Origin: Phanerochaete sordida
Lineage: Eukaryota > Basidiomycota > Agaricomycetes > Polyporales > Phanerochaetaceae
Assembly (NCBI GenBank): GCA_019973155.2
Contig: BPQB01000006.1
Coordinates: 62,001 to 126,000 of the forward strand
DNA length: 64,000 bases
Direction of reading: 5' to 3'
The translations under genes and the position numbers were made by a program. The stretch's first letter is position 1. Each line of letters opens with the position of its first letter. The notes beneath the pieces were generated by a model. It saw only the letters and a list, made by a program, of their open reading frames with translations, did not search any database and was not told the origin of the DNA. Positions 11,839 to 23,302 of this stretch are shown here, piece after piece.

Positions 11839-12548
11839 GCAGGGCTGCGGCCAGCGCTGCGCACACTCGGTGCCTGGGCGCATATATGCAGGCTCATATA
11901 CTCTCTCCATGGCTCCAGGCTGCATCAGCGCTGCCCTGCAATAATGTTGTTCGTGTAGAATGCCCAAACTGCACATCGGCCGTCCCTTGGGTCTCGGACC
12001 TTCGCGCCCGCGCCAGACGACTGGCGTGGACGGGACGCGGCTCGTTTGCGCGACGGGCCTCGAGCCCGTGCCCGTGCGCGACGGTGGTTTTTACCCGAGG
12101 CTGGAGGCCCGCCGAGAGGGCGGCGGTGTTTCTGTACGCACTCGCAGCGCGGTCGCTCGTGTCCCGAGCTCGTCGCTGCCGTTCATCCGCAGTGGCCGGT
12201 GGGTGTTCCCTGTGCCAGGCGGAAGGCGCTGTGTGCGGACGCTGCGGTCGGCGACACGCGTGTGTAGCGCTGTGCGTTTGCTGGCCGGCGCGCAGCCGAG
12301 GACGCTCGAGTTTGGTATGCGTTGGAGATGGACGGCAGATGCCAGTCGTCTCCGGACTGCGCTGCTCTTACACGCTGCGTTCAGTACCGCCAGCACTTGC
12401 GAGATGACGACACATTTGAGGAAGAATTACGAGAGCAGCTCCGATGCCGGAAACGTCCTCTGGATTGTTGATATGTCGTCGAGCTCGTTGCTGCAGTAAA
12501 GCACTCACAGCATCGTTCTGACATGCGCAGGTGTTCAATTAAGTTGGT
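11839..12548. other. Intergenic, no supported gene
   Basis: GC-rich stretch downstream of the subgroup-3 gene with long but compositionally odd open frames on both strands. None has 8X hallmarks or a recognised domain. Confidence 0.4.
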
Positions 12549-14246
12549 ACAAGAAATCCCTTCGCTCCGCTCCGGGGAGGAGACTAATTGAGACACAAAC
12601 CTCCCCTCTTCCATTTGGGCGAAACTACTGAGCTTTCGCGGCGCCCCGCGAGCTTCCCAGTGGCGCGTAGCGTGCCCGTGAATGTACCGTCTAGCAGCCG
12701 CGCATGTCGTCACGGTCGTAAATATGCTTGCTGCGCGCTGCGGCGCTCGTGCCAGCAGAGCGAGTTGCGCGCGCCACTCTTGTCTCATGCGGCTTCAAGG
12801 CTTCGGTCCGCGAGGATTCTCCACAGCTCCGATATTGTCTGATCAGGTCCCAACAGTCCCACCGCAAAGATTCGTTGACAGTAGAATATCATTAGACATA
12901 TAGTAGCAAAGTACTTAACGGAATATAGCCTATGCGGGACGACTGTGTACAATGAAGCGTGATGCTCACCTCTATCAAGCACGCAGCCGGGCAATTCAAT
13001 CTCGAGCTTTGAGGCCTTGGAGGGTTACAGCAGCACCTACAGCGCGCACCATAACCCGTCTGGACTTCTGTGCTGTTCGTGCTCCCGGAGACCGCGTCGC
13101 ACAGCTGCTGACGCGACGCTATCGGAGACGACGTCGAGCGCCCGGCGCCACATCTCGACCCAGGATAAGCACTCGTCTGCGTGACAGGAAGGGCGGCACG
13201 CACCCAAAGTCTCGACGACCCAGTATCCGTGCACGCCGTCTGACATCAGTCAGTAGTACTGGATGACGCCTGCGTGCATGCTCGCTTTGAGCGGGCCGAG
13301 CGGGGTGGTACGCATGGTCGCTTTTCGGCGGCGACGCACAACGCTGACGGCCCCGGGTGGCACGCCGCCACGTATTTGTAGTCTCCCAGAGGCATACACT
13401 TACGGAAAGCTTACGACTGCGCGCTGCAGATGAAGTGGTACCGCGATTGGCGAGGTGCATGCAGTCGGGACCCTTCAGCGAGTGCGGGCTCGCAAATCGT
13501 CATCTGGCGGCGCTGCGCGCCGCCTCTGCGCGGCACCTGCCCCGACCGTGTTCCCACGCCCGAATTGTCCAACTGGACGACCCCGGTCCTTCATCGTGCC
13601 GCCGGAGCAAGTATGAAGGACTCACCGTCCGGCGACGAGCCGATGCCACCGCTACGCCTTCCTAGGGCGCGCACATGCGCTCGACCTCGAGGTCTCTGAC
13701 CCAGAGTCGGAGTCTGACCCCGACTTTTGAAACCGTTACCGTCTATGATTCCAGTCCTCAGCACGACTGGCCCGCGCGCGGCGAGCCTCGCGGCGTGTCC
13801 ATGAACTCGCGCTCTCCGTACCAACATTATGAAGATCTCCGCGCCCCTTCCGGGCTGCGCGATCGACCCTTCGTAAGACAATGTGAGCTCGTTCGAGTCC
13901 AGGACTGTAAACAGGACGTACCAGTTCAGCGAGCCGGACTGAAGCTTCAGCCGCATGCAACTCGAGGTGGTGGAGGAAAAAGAAAAGGGGAGAAACTGAG
14001 CCGAACGCCTGCTGAGCACCCATTTGTATGGACCAGGAAAATTGCTATGGGATTGCCACGTCTCAGGTGGTAATCGTGATCGCGTTAGATCATGGGACAT
14101 ACGGTACCCGGGTACAGGACCCGAGTGACCAGATCGATATATAAGCTGGCCCAGGTTCAGACGGACATCCCAGGTCAATAGACCTCACGACGTACAGTTG
14201 AATGGAATTGTTATCTACGGTCGATGTGCATAATAATAGAGTAATC
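12549..14246 (+). repeat. R1 dispersed repeat, copy 1 (about 1.7 kb)
   Basis: Starts ACAAGAAATCCCTTCGCTCC and ends GTGCATAATA..GAGTAATC, as does the copy at 19914-21109. Shared blocks include CCCGGGTGG..CACGCC (about 13352), GGCGGCGCTGCGCGCCGCCTC (about 13506), GACTGAAGCTTCAG (about 13938) and a well-conserved last 150 bp with ACCCGAGTGACCAG, GATATATAAG and CCAGGTCAATAGACCTC. About 460 bp (roughly 12625-13085) are absent from copy 2. There are no terminal TG..CA ends, no open transposase or reverse transcriptase frame, and no obvious inverted termini, so the class is unknown. Confidence 0.7.
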
Positions 14247-14252
14247 CCCCAC

Positions 14253-14260
14253 TTTATAAA
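14253..14260 (+). promoter_or_regulatory. Putative TATA box of the 8X pseudogene
   Basis: TTTATAAA lies about 93 bp upstream of the ATG at 14353, just outside the R1 repeat end. Position fits a TATA box; no other evidence. Confidence 0.35.
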
Positions 14261-14352
14261 GCGACGACGACGAGTCCACCCAACATCTCCCCCTACCATT
14301 GCAGAGCTGCTACAACCTACCAAGCTCTAGTGGCTCCTCGGGGCAATTGCTC

Positions 14353-15781
14353 ATGTCGACGTGGAGCAGCGTTGACAACAGCGACCACGTTACCAGTCTT
14401 TTCACTACAACAGTCTCTGATGTGGCCGCTTTCATTGGTATAGAGCCCCTTCACTCCTTTTCCGCCGTTCTCCTAGAGACAGCCTTCTGTGGTAAGTCTC
14501 ATTCATGGGAGCACAACCACGATATTTGACTGCGCCAGGCATGTACACAATGCTGACTATACTTTCCGCTGCATCTCTCTTGTAAGTCTCTACCCGCCAT
14601 GAGGATGGCTTCCATCCCTGACGTACCCTTCCAGCATTTCTCCTAGCCACTTTACATGGAAAAAGGCGATCCTGGCCGGCGCTCTCTTTGCCATGTACGC
14701 GGCTGCGGCGGCTCACCTGTCTAATGTGCTGGTCTCGCTTGCGCGAGACGTCGGGCAATCGCAAGCTCTGCAGCGCCAAATGGAAGCTGCATTGACTCAA
14801 CTCGAACTGCTCAGCGCCACAGGAGTCTGCTATCCTTACCAAGGATCTCCTGGTCTCACTGAAGCGTCGCTTCAGAGCAGATCCGGGAAGCTTCCAGTCA
14901 CGCTCTCCGTCACGGTAGGTGCGATACCCTGGCCCTTGTCATGTCCTTCACATGCGGGGCAGATTGCTCTCAGTGACGCGATTGTCCTCTGGCGCCTGTG
15001 TACTCTGGCCTCGTCGGCGCACTGTGCACGCTATATCCGAGGTTCTTCTGCTGTCTACCATCGGTGAGTCTGCATTTTTCGCACACCACCTCCATCTGGA
15101 ACGTATTATTTTTGCATAAGAAATGCTTGCGTGGGGAACGTCTCGGGGAGATGGATTCGACAATGCCGTCTCGTCCGGTGCTATCATACTGTCGTGGGTA
15201 ACCAATCTGTGGGCAACGTCCCTAGTAGCCTGCAAGGCGTGGTGCGCATGTCACCTTCGTTCTCCGTAGCAGTTACTAAATCGACTGCATAGGAGATACC
15301 GTGAGGACATCGGCCGCCATCTGCGCGCTGCAGGGATCCGCACGTGAGCGGGAACAGTGCTCATGCTCCTCATCGAGTCTGGCGTGCTCTACACTCTGTT
15401 CTGGGTACGTCGTCCTTTTCCCTGCTGCCGAACGCGCTGACACAATTCTGGTAGTCCCTGCTCCTTTTCGACGCCTTGATCATCTTGAGCGGGAGCGACA
15501 CTGGCGCGCCGACGTCAACGACACAGTTCGCGAGCGACATGCATCCCGGATATCCGTGCGCCTGCGTTTCGATACAATATCTTCTAAATCGTCTGGTCGT
15601 ACGTATATCGAGCGCGAATTATCCATTCCATTCCGTGATATACATGTCAAGCGCAACAACGACCTACGGCTTTGGTTTTTCAACGGGATCCCCGTCGGTA
15701 ATTGACCGTGCTACAGAGCGTCGGATAAACGTCGTAATCTGGATATCAGCATTTCTACGACCAGAATTCTCTGCATGGTGA
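14353..15781 (+). pseudogene. 8X-family membrane protein pseudogene (frameshift + nonsense)
   Basis: All eight exons can be followed: exon 1 14353-14491 (MSTWSSVDNSDH..LLETAFCG), exon 2 14539-14581 (43 nt), exon 3 ending 14914 (ALFAMYAAAAAHLSN), exon 4 14963-15063, exon 5 (LSWVTNLWATSLVACKAW), exon 6 15293-15404 (LLIESGVLYTLFW). Exon 4 is 101 nt instead of the family's 103: after IVLWR two bases are missing, and the continuation CVLWPRRRTVHA sits in another frame. Exon 6 also carries an in-frame TGA at 15345-15347. Splice sites remain good, so decay looks recent. The last exon overlaps the convergent 8X gene's last exon by about 118 bp. Confidence 0.75.
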
Positions 15782-17252
15782 GTCTCAAGCAGCGCAGTCG
15801 GACGAGCTGCGCTGGTCTCCCCATGTGAACCAGGCAGAACCGAGAGTTGCTGGCGAAAAATGGTCGGCATGCCGTCGAGGGACAGGGTCTTCTGGGCATA
15901 GTGATCCGTCAGCTGGATGAGCAGGATCACTGCCGTTGGGTATATTCCCTGCATGTGCCTCTGAGCATCATGCCAGTGTACAAATGGATAGGAACGCACC
16001 ACGAGGCTAACCAGGCAGCCTAGCTGGATGTCGACCATGCTATCCATGAACTTGATAGCGCCCCCAGGCAACACGCAGTTGGGGTCCGACCACGTGGCGA
16101 GGCACTTGACGGATGCTCCTACAAGGGGGACCTGCTCAGGCGAGAACCGTAGAGGCCGTTTAATTTCGCTGATAGAGTAGGTGATGAAAAACGTACCCAG
16201 AGCATGCAGTACAGTACACCGGACTCAATGAATAAGAGAAGAGCCATTTCAGCCCTGGTGCGCGACCCGGTGGCTTGAAGCGGGCCAATGTGACGTCGGT
16301 GCTGCCTGTAAGTACGCTGTAAGGTGTATTCCCTATTATGCGTCATGGTGTAGATCTATCGTGCTTACCAAGCGCGAGCAGCTATAAGGAGGGTGCTCCA
16401 CAGGTTCGTTAGCCATGATATACAGAGTGAGATGGATCCTGTGACGGCTTGATATAGGCTGTACACGGAACACGTCCACAGAAGCATTCCTATCATATGT
16501 TTCTGTTAGTACGCTACATAAAGACAATGAATTGCATTAGCATTGTGCCTACCCAACGCTCCGACGGTCATGATGACTGAGATAGCTTGTATCATGCGCC
16601 GTCCAGGCCACAGAACCCATGCTCTCCACAAGACGACAATATCGCTGAGCATCATCTGACAGTCATTGGAAAGTAACGTCCACTGTGAGCGCCGGAGAAG
16701 CACATAGATAAATGGTGCACCCACGTACATTCGTCGAGAGGAGGACATTTTGTGTTGCCATCACCCATAGACTGTGTGCAGCAGTATCTTCGTAGCTTCG
16801 TGGCATCTTGAGTGACGAGCATACAACGTCATCTGCCAAAGACAACAGACAATCAACGGCCATGGCCTGGATAGCGCCGGACCGCCTGTTATCCTCAAAA
16901 AGATACCACATGGAAACTCCGAGGTGAGCTGCTGCTGAAGCGTACATGACCCCGCATGCGGACAAAAGCAAGGATTTCTTCACTGTCAATGCGCCGCGCG
17001 ATCGTCTGGTCATGTATGTCATCTCAGCCTATGATTGGTAGTGCCTGGAAGGACTCACACAATGACCACCATGGTGAATAATACGAGTAGGGTGTAGACT
17101 CCTGACATTTTAAGTGGCTATTGGACAAGGATGGTGGATATTTACGTACCAAATACAATTCCTTCAAGAATCACGAGCACAAGCTCAGAGGAAACGAATA
17201 GGCCAATGAGCGCGACCGCATCGGTCAAGAGACGTAGATCTGGGACATCCAT
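15664..17252 (-). CDS. 8X-family multi-pass membrane protein (390 aa)
   Basis: Best reference member of subgroup 1. Exons: 17252-17150, 17101-17059 (43 nt, GVYTLLVLFTMVVIV), 17005-16729, 16655-16553 (103 nt, LSDIVVLWRAWVLWPGRR), 16489-16369 (SWLTNLWSTLLIAARAW), 16305-16197 (LLLFIESGVLYCMLW), 16131-16000 and 15948-15664 (GIYPTAVILLIQLTDHYAQ). All phases agree and no stop interrupts. Basic residues after exon 5 (QHRRH) probably mark a cytosolic loop. The C-terminal about 75 residues are polar and Arg/Thr-rich. Function unknown; an integral membrane protein is inferred from seven to eight hydrophobic stretches. Confidence 0.82.
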
Positions 17253-18062
17253 CGTTCAATTGACAGAGCTGGGTGGGGAGACGGAGTCGGGAGTGAGGTG
17301 AAGCAAACCGACTTCTGCCCGTCGTTAAATGAAGCACTCGAGACCAATAGACAAATTGAGTTTGTCTCGAGTCGCTGTTCAGAACGCTGGGAAGCATCGG
17401 ACGTGTGAACATGAAACAGATCCCCACATGACATGCTGTTCTTGATGAAGGGAGAAAATATAGCTTGGAGCCCACGCCGCCGGTATGGAATCTTGACTTT
17501 CAGCGGTATCGCTAGCAAACGCATGCACTGGTGGGCTTAAATATGATGAACGTAAGATGGTGTGTACTTCCATTCATCGATACATTCATCGAGAGAATGA
17601 CGTGAGGGCCCTCTGATTGATCATAGCCGGGTCCTGTGTGTTTGTGCCTGTGAGCGTGGAATTTTGGTACCGGATGCCGGAGCGAGTAATATATCAATGG
17701 TACGCTATACAGCAAATAGTGACGCACTGCCGTAAGGATCTGGCGCGGTGTACGGTCGCCAGCTTCGAATTTTATCGATATAGATTACATATCGATACAG
17801 CTTCTATACCACGCTAAGAAGGGCTCTAAACCTCTCTGAAGTACTGGCATGAGCTTTGCCCACGAGTGTCCAGTGACTCGTGTCCAGTCTCAATGTCAGT
17901 GTTCATAGTTTCAACGGACCAGGTCGACGTGCTGTCCTGTTGCGTGTGCCTGTATTCATACATTGCTACTGCTGTGTCTTAGCCGCTAGCTCGGCGGTGC
18001 TCATGGCCAGGAATAGCGAGCTTGAAGCCATTACAGGACTCGAAACGGGGCCGTCGCTAAAG
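17253..18062. other. Intergenic, no supported gene
   Basis: Contains the 5' region of the 8X gene starting at 17252 and the 3' region of the next 8X locus. More AT-rich than its surroundings. No exon or RNA gene recognised. Confidence 0.45.
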
Positions 18063-19528
18063 TCAGCCTCCCGGTACTGCACGCGTCTCAGATATAGGAA
18101 TTGCCCGCAGCCGCGCTCTGTGGTCTGACTGGGGCAGAAGGGTGGGGATATCGCCGAGGGACAGCGTGCGCTGCGCGTACTGGCTCGACGCCTCGACGAG
18201 CAGGATCACGGCGGTGGGGTACATGCCCTGCGCCGGCTCAGCGACGCACGCGCAGGGCTGCAAGGCGCACGCACCACGATGTCGATCAGGACGCCTGCCT
18301 GCACCGCGGCCATCGCGCCCATGAAGCGGTCCCGCATGTCGGACGGTGTGTCGTAGTAGGTCCCGTCGAGGGACGTGGCGATATCCAGGGCCGCGTACAC
18401 CGCCAGCGGCGTCTGCGGCGCGGTCAGTCCGGGGCGCGGGCAGGGCAGGGCGGCGCGTACCCAGAACAGCGTGTACAGCACACCGGACTCGATGAGGAGC
18501 AGGAGCGCCGTCTGCGCGCGCGTGCGCCCACCGCTGTGCAGCTGTGCGCCGATCTGCCGCCGGTGCTGCCTGGCATAGCGCAGTTGAGCGGGACTCGCGC
18601 TGGGGCGGGCGGGAGAGCAGCACTGACCAGGCGCGCACTGCGATCAAGGTGGTGCTCCATATGTTTGTGCACCACGAGAAAAAGACCGCGAAGGAGGCGG
18701 GGAAGTCCTCGAAGCCGGCTTGTAGCGTCGAGGACTAGAGCAGCATTGCTGCGGCGCGCACTCAGGTCAGCTGATCGCGAACGTGCACATGACATGCAGA
18801 GGGTTCATACCCACTGTTCCGGTCATGAGAACGAGCGAGATGCCTTTGACAGTACGATTATCTTGCCATAGCACCCATGCTCGCCATAGAACGATGGCGT
18901 CGCCCAGCACCATCTGTAGGTCGTTCAGTCCACAGAGCTCGCGTCAGTGGCCTGGCGGCGCTGCATTGCGCAAAACGCATTGCTCACGTTCAGCGACAGC
19001 AAAACAGTCAGAGTAGTCTGTGTCGAGGAAGTAGTGGCCGAGGGATACAGGTAGCTGTCCGGGACTGCCAGCGACGGACATTCGTCGTCGTACCCTACAG
19101 AGGGAAAGCAGTCATAGAGCATTTGCTGTATGGAGTTGGACCGCCTGTTGTCTTCGAAGAGAGACGCTAATGTAAGGCCGAAGTGTGTGGCAGCATTGGC
19201 GTACATCAGCAGACATGCAGCAAGTAGTATCCATTTCTTTCGAGTCGCTGCGAGGGCCTTGCTTGCTCGTCTGAGCCGCCGCATGGCCGCTGTGTGTCCG
19301 ATCGGTGTTCGTGTAGTGCTCAAAATTTCAGACTTACGCGATGATCGCCAGGGCGCATATTACGAGTAGGGTGTATATGCCTAAGAGTGTGAGCAAGGGC
19401 GGGATACATAGCGGTTACAGGGACGTACCGAGACCAATGCATTCGAGGCACACGGACACGAGAGACTGAGAAACAAACTGTCCGATGAGTTCTATTGCAT
19501 CAAGAGGATCCAAAAGCGATGCGTTCAT
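18063..19528 (-). pseudogene. 8X-family membrane protein, single premature stop
   Basis: Complete eight-exon layout: exon 1 from 19528 (MNASLLDPLDAIELIGQF), a 43-nt exon 2, exon 3 (KKWILLAACLLMYANAATHF), exon 4 of 103 nt (LGDAIVLWRAWVLWQDNR), exon 5 of 121 nt, exon 6 (LLLLIESGVLYTLFW), exon 7 and exon 8 (GMYPTAVILLVEAS) ending at 18063. The only visible defect is TAG at 18735-18737, the fourth full codon of exon 5, where paralogues have TGG (MLLW). Using that AG as a splice acceptor would break the frame. Either a young pseudogene, a sequencing or allelic difference, or a truncated product ending after exon 4. Confidence 0.7.
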
Positions 19529-19913
19529 GCTCTGCGCTACCAAGACGCACAAATAACGGGTGTAGGTGGAATTTGAGTGCCGAGCGTTGCACGATGGAGC
19601 CGGGATACTCACGAGCGTAGTTTGAGCGTTGTGAGGCCTCGCAGCGGTCATTATATATAGCGTGTACCGCCCTCGTCGAACCCGGCACATATCAATGATA
19701 TGGCGTTGTAGACCACGTCGTTAGAGCGAGCCGCTGGCCTTCGCGTGGGTTTCTTGTAGCGGATGGCATCTGTAAGCCGGCGGATTGTAAAGATGATCAA
19801 AATGCATGCAGCAATGGAGGGATGGGAACATAGATCCGGTCGGGAAGACATCCCTGCACGTGGTAGCAATCCATATCAGCAGCAGAGAGCCCCGCTACGC
19901 ATGCTTGATCAAC

Positions 19914-21109
19914 ACAAGAAATCCCTTCGCTCCGCTCCGGGGAGGAGACTGATTGAAACATAAACCCTCCCACTCCCATCCAGGTCGGGCGCGCTTCAAA
20001 GGATTGCGGCGCACGGCTGCTGATACAACGGTATCGGAGACGAGGTCGAACGCGCCGCTCTACATCTTGACCTAGACTAAGGCCTTGCCTGCGGGACACG
20101 GAGGGTGGCGTGCCGCGTGCACCCAAAATCTCGGCGATCTAGTACCCGTTACACCCTCCGGAATGGATCAGTCGTAGTGAACGTCTACCCGAGCGCATGC
20201 TCGCGTTGAGCGTTCCGAGCGAGTACGTGGGATCGCGCCTGGCACGCAAGGCCGACGACCCCGGGTGGCGACACGCCACGTATTTCTCCGCTGTACAGCT
20301 CACGTCTGCGCGTCGCAAATGCTACCGCAACTGGCAGCGCACGCATTCGAGACCCTCAGCTTTAGCAAGGTAATGCTCGCAAATCGTCCACTCCAGCAAA
20401 CCGAGGCGGCGCTGCGCGCCGCCTCTCTCGACTGCAGGCCCAAGCCCGAGGTTCTGTACTGGATGACCAGTCTTGCGCACCGGAGACGCGCTTGTGGAGA
20501 ATCCGCCATCGAACAACGCGTAGCTTCGACTGCGACTGCGCCTCAGAGTCGAATTCTGACCTCAATGATGGGGCCGTAGCTGTCTCAGCAGCCGGCCCCT
20601 AGCACGATTTACCTGCGCGCGACGAGCCTCCGCAGCGTGTACATGCGCTCATGCCTGCCGTATTGGCAGATTCGGCACTATCCAAGTCGCTGTACCCGCG
20701 CCGCTCACGCGCGTGACCTTTGGTAAAGCAGGGAGATCTCAGCTGGGACTGTGAACGACGTACCGCTGCTGCGAACTAACAAACTGAAGCTTCAGGAGTC
20801 GAGCCGTCGAGGTGGCGGAGAGAGAGAGAGAGAAAATGGGGGAAATTGAGAGGGCCGCCTGCGGCGGACACATTTATTTAGAGCGAGGAAAATGGTCGTG
20901 AGGCTGCCACGTCTACAGCCGTACGCGTAATCATGCACATGACCGCAGTAAATTACGGGACGCACGAGACCCGGGTCCAGGACCCGAGTGACCAGAGCGA
21001 TATATAAGCCGGGCAGAACTCAGACGGGCTCCCCAGGTCAATAGACCTCTCGTCGGGCAATCGTATAGAAATCGTACTCTCGGTCGATGTGCATAATATA
21101 TGAGTAATC
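19914..21109 (+). repeat. R1 dispersed repeat, copy 2 (about 1.2 kb)
   Basis: Same orientation as copy 1 and collinear with it except for an internal stretch of about 460 bp present only in copy 1. It contains a (GA)n microsatellite at about 20818-20834 that copy 1 lacks. The last 150 bp, including GATATATAAG and CCAGGTCAATAGACCTC, are the most conserved part. The 385 bp between the 8X locus start (19528) and this repeat hold nothing recognisable. Confidence 0.7.
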
Positions 21110-21309
21110 GCGGGACAAGACAGCGGAGATGAGGTGGACCCGAAAATGCCTGCAGGAGCCACGCTAGGACAGGTAGTATGCAGTACAATGCAACCCTTGC
21201 CGGTAACCGGCACCCAGATGTGGACCAGAACTGTGCTTGCTGGTGAACTGGCTGTGTCGCAGTCGTCCGGCGCGGGGAGGCGACAGAGGCAGTCTGCTCC
21301 AAAGCCCGC

Positions 21310-21390
21310 GGACCTGGCATGCCGAAAATGGGCACAGGCGGATCAACCGCCACAAAGATCCGCCTTGATGCTGACGTCAGCGAGCGCGTC
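21310..21390 (+). repeat. R2 short dispersed element, copy c
   Basis: Core ATGGGCACAGGCGGATCAAC, CGCCACAAAGATCCGCC, then a perfect TGACGTCA palindrome at about 21371. Similarity to copy a extends upstream to about 21240. It is immediately upstream of a decayed subgroup-3 8X locus. Confidence 0.65.
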
Positions 21391-21399
21391 GCGCGGACA

Positions 21400-22300
21400 A
21401 TGCCAGTTGCCTTTCCGCGCGGGTTCGAGGTTTTCTCCGTCGGTTCGTGACTAACTCAATACTTTCATGCACTGCTGGTCTCCGGCACATCCTCACGTGC
21501 GTGCCTTCTCGTCGTGCTCCTTGTCCAGCTCACCTCTCGCTCCAGACCTTGCATGACGCACCCATAGACCGCCAGGGCAGTTTTCGCTATTTAGCGGCAG
21601 AACTTTCACGTTACCAACCCGTTCGTCCACGCCTTGCAGGCCCGACTACGATGCTGTCCACGCTTTGTCCGCACCGGCCCCCGAGGACTTGGACGAAGCA
21701 CCGACGGCTCTCGTTCAACGTGCGTCCCTTCCTCACCCTCACGCGCCATTCTGATTTTCACACAGACCAACCTCTACACAGCTGTCTCCTCCATGCGTCT
21801 TCTGGAGCAAGGCCTCCTCTTTATCTGGGCGAAGGTGTCGTCTGTTGATCTCGAGGAGGCACACTAGTTGCTCGGTGCGCTCCTCGAATTATGTCTTAGG
21901 CACCGGTGTACTCATTACCTCGTATTTCGCTCTAGCATCAGCACCAGCAACCTTGATGATGTCTCGACGCTGCATGTCTCCGCCCGCGCAAAAGCGTAGC
22001 GGGCGACCTGCCCGCCGCCAGCGCGCGCCCTACTACCTATCCTCACAAATGAGTACGACTTCTACTCCCGGGATCACTGCCTTTGAGAGCTTACGATTAA
22101 CATTGTCAGGTACTATCAGGGCGAGCGCAAGCTCCGGTAGCCTGTGCGAGTCGTATACGCGGCTCACAACGAGCTCGCCGCGAGCACACGCTCTGCTTCT
22201 CCGGGTGCGCGCCTCGCGTGTCCGCCCCCACACCCGCACTGACTCGCGCAGATTCGACTGGGGTCTGCAGCACGACCCGACATCCGTTCATCTCTCAATC
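21400..22300 (+). pseudogene. Decayed subgroup-3 8X-family locus
   Basis: Weak but ordered traces: a possible exon 1 ending FEVFSVG before a GT donor (about 21400-21445); an exon 3 end at about 21645-21720 (DYDAVHALSAPAPEDLDEAP) that aligns with EYNAANARLAAHALL of the 10.4-kb gene; and an exon 4 start after a CAG at about 21768 reading LYTAVSSMRLLEQGLLFIWA, comparable to SVSTAISLKHAW. Frames shift repeatedly and no complete product can be assembled. Placement directly after an R2 element supports the assignment. Confidence 0.4.
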
Positions 22301-23302
22301 CTTTTTTACGCTCGCGCGCACGTTTCCGTCTGCTCACGCCCACGCCACGGCGCGCTCCTACGCCAGCGAGCTCCCAAGGTGACCCTTCTGCAGAGATGCT
22401 GACGCGCACCGCAGGGCGCACGCACAGCCCTGCTGCTAGCCCTCCGCGCCCCGCCCTTAAATGCACCCGCCGCCCACGAGGAGCCACGGCCCCGCGCGCC
22501 CTTTGCTCGCGCGGCCGCGGCGGCAAGGAATGTCGGCCTGGCGCGGTGCCGCGAGTGGCTGGTTCATGGTGTGTCTGCATGGTCCACTGCGCGCGTTCGT
22601 CCGCTGACGTGCATGTTCGTAGGTCAGCTGTCGCTGTCGCCCTGTTCTTGGGCCGCGCTAGCCTGCCTTCGGGGACGGGCTGCACTTGCGCTTGTCTCGG
22701 ATGGACGAGGAATCAGGGACAGGACGCGCGGCGCGGAGAGGGCTAGCAGGCGTGGAATGACCCTGGAGTCCTCGCCGAAAGTCTCGCTACATGCTCTCTC
22801 TGCGCATATATCCACGTTTATGGCCATGGCAAGATGTGCCCTTTCGCAGCGTCCGCTTGGGACCAGGGCGCGGCCGTGCCAGTCACCTGAAGACGCCTCG
22901 ATAGCCGACGATCCTGGGCTGTCAACAGAGCGCGGCCGCGTGCCTTCTCTGCGGCTGCCCGGAGAAGGACACGACGCTCAGCATCACGATGTCTGGGCTG
23001 AACATGTGTACGAGCGGCGGCGCAGCCGTCTCACAGACCGCCATCGCCATCCAGAGTGCCGTGAGCGCGATAGGCTTCGGAGGGCTTCGCTAGCAAGCTT
23101 CTGCAAGCAGCCGGGCCGGACTCATGCTCTTTTACCATGGTGCGTGGCTCGTCGCCGCTGGATTCGCGAAGAATTTCACCGACCTGTCGTAGGGCGGCCC
23201 ACTGGACCTGCAGCACAGTTTTCTCGATACATGTAGTATGCAGCAAGCCGTCTCACGCCCTCGCCACCAATATCAAAATGATCATGCTTGTAGGCTTTAC
23301 CC
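22301..23302. other. Intergenic or heavily decayed, no supported gene
   Basis: GC-rich at 22400-22600, then mixed. A short frame at about 22999 (MSGLNMCTSGG..SAIGFGG) might be a fossil exon 1 of the next locus, but this cannot be shown. Confidence 0.35.

Noticed and set aside
13591..14178. 195-codon minus-strand open frame inside R1
   Set aside because: The frame is not kept in R1 copy 2 and has no domain-like composition; it is chance open sequence in a repeat.
12549..14246. R1 as a solo LTR of a retrotransposon
   Set aside because: No TG..CA ends, no clear target-site duplication, and no gag or pol fragments anywhere in the window. Left as an unclassified repeat.
22396..22746. Arg/Ala-rich plus-strand frame as a gene
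   Set aside because: Composition reflects high GC content; no splice links, motifs or paralogue support.
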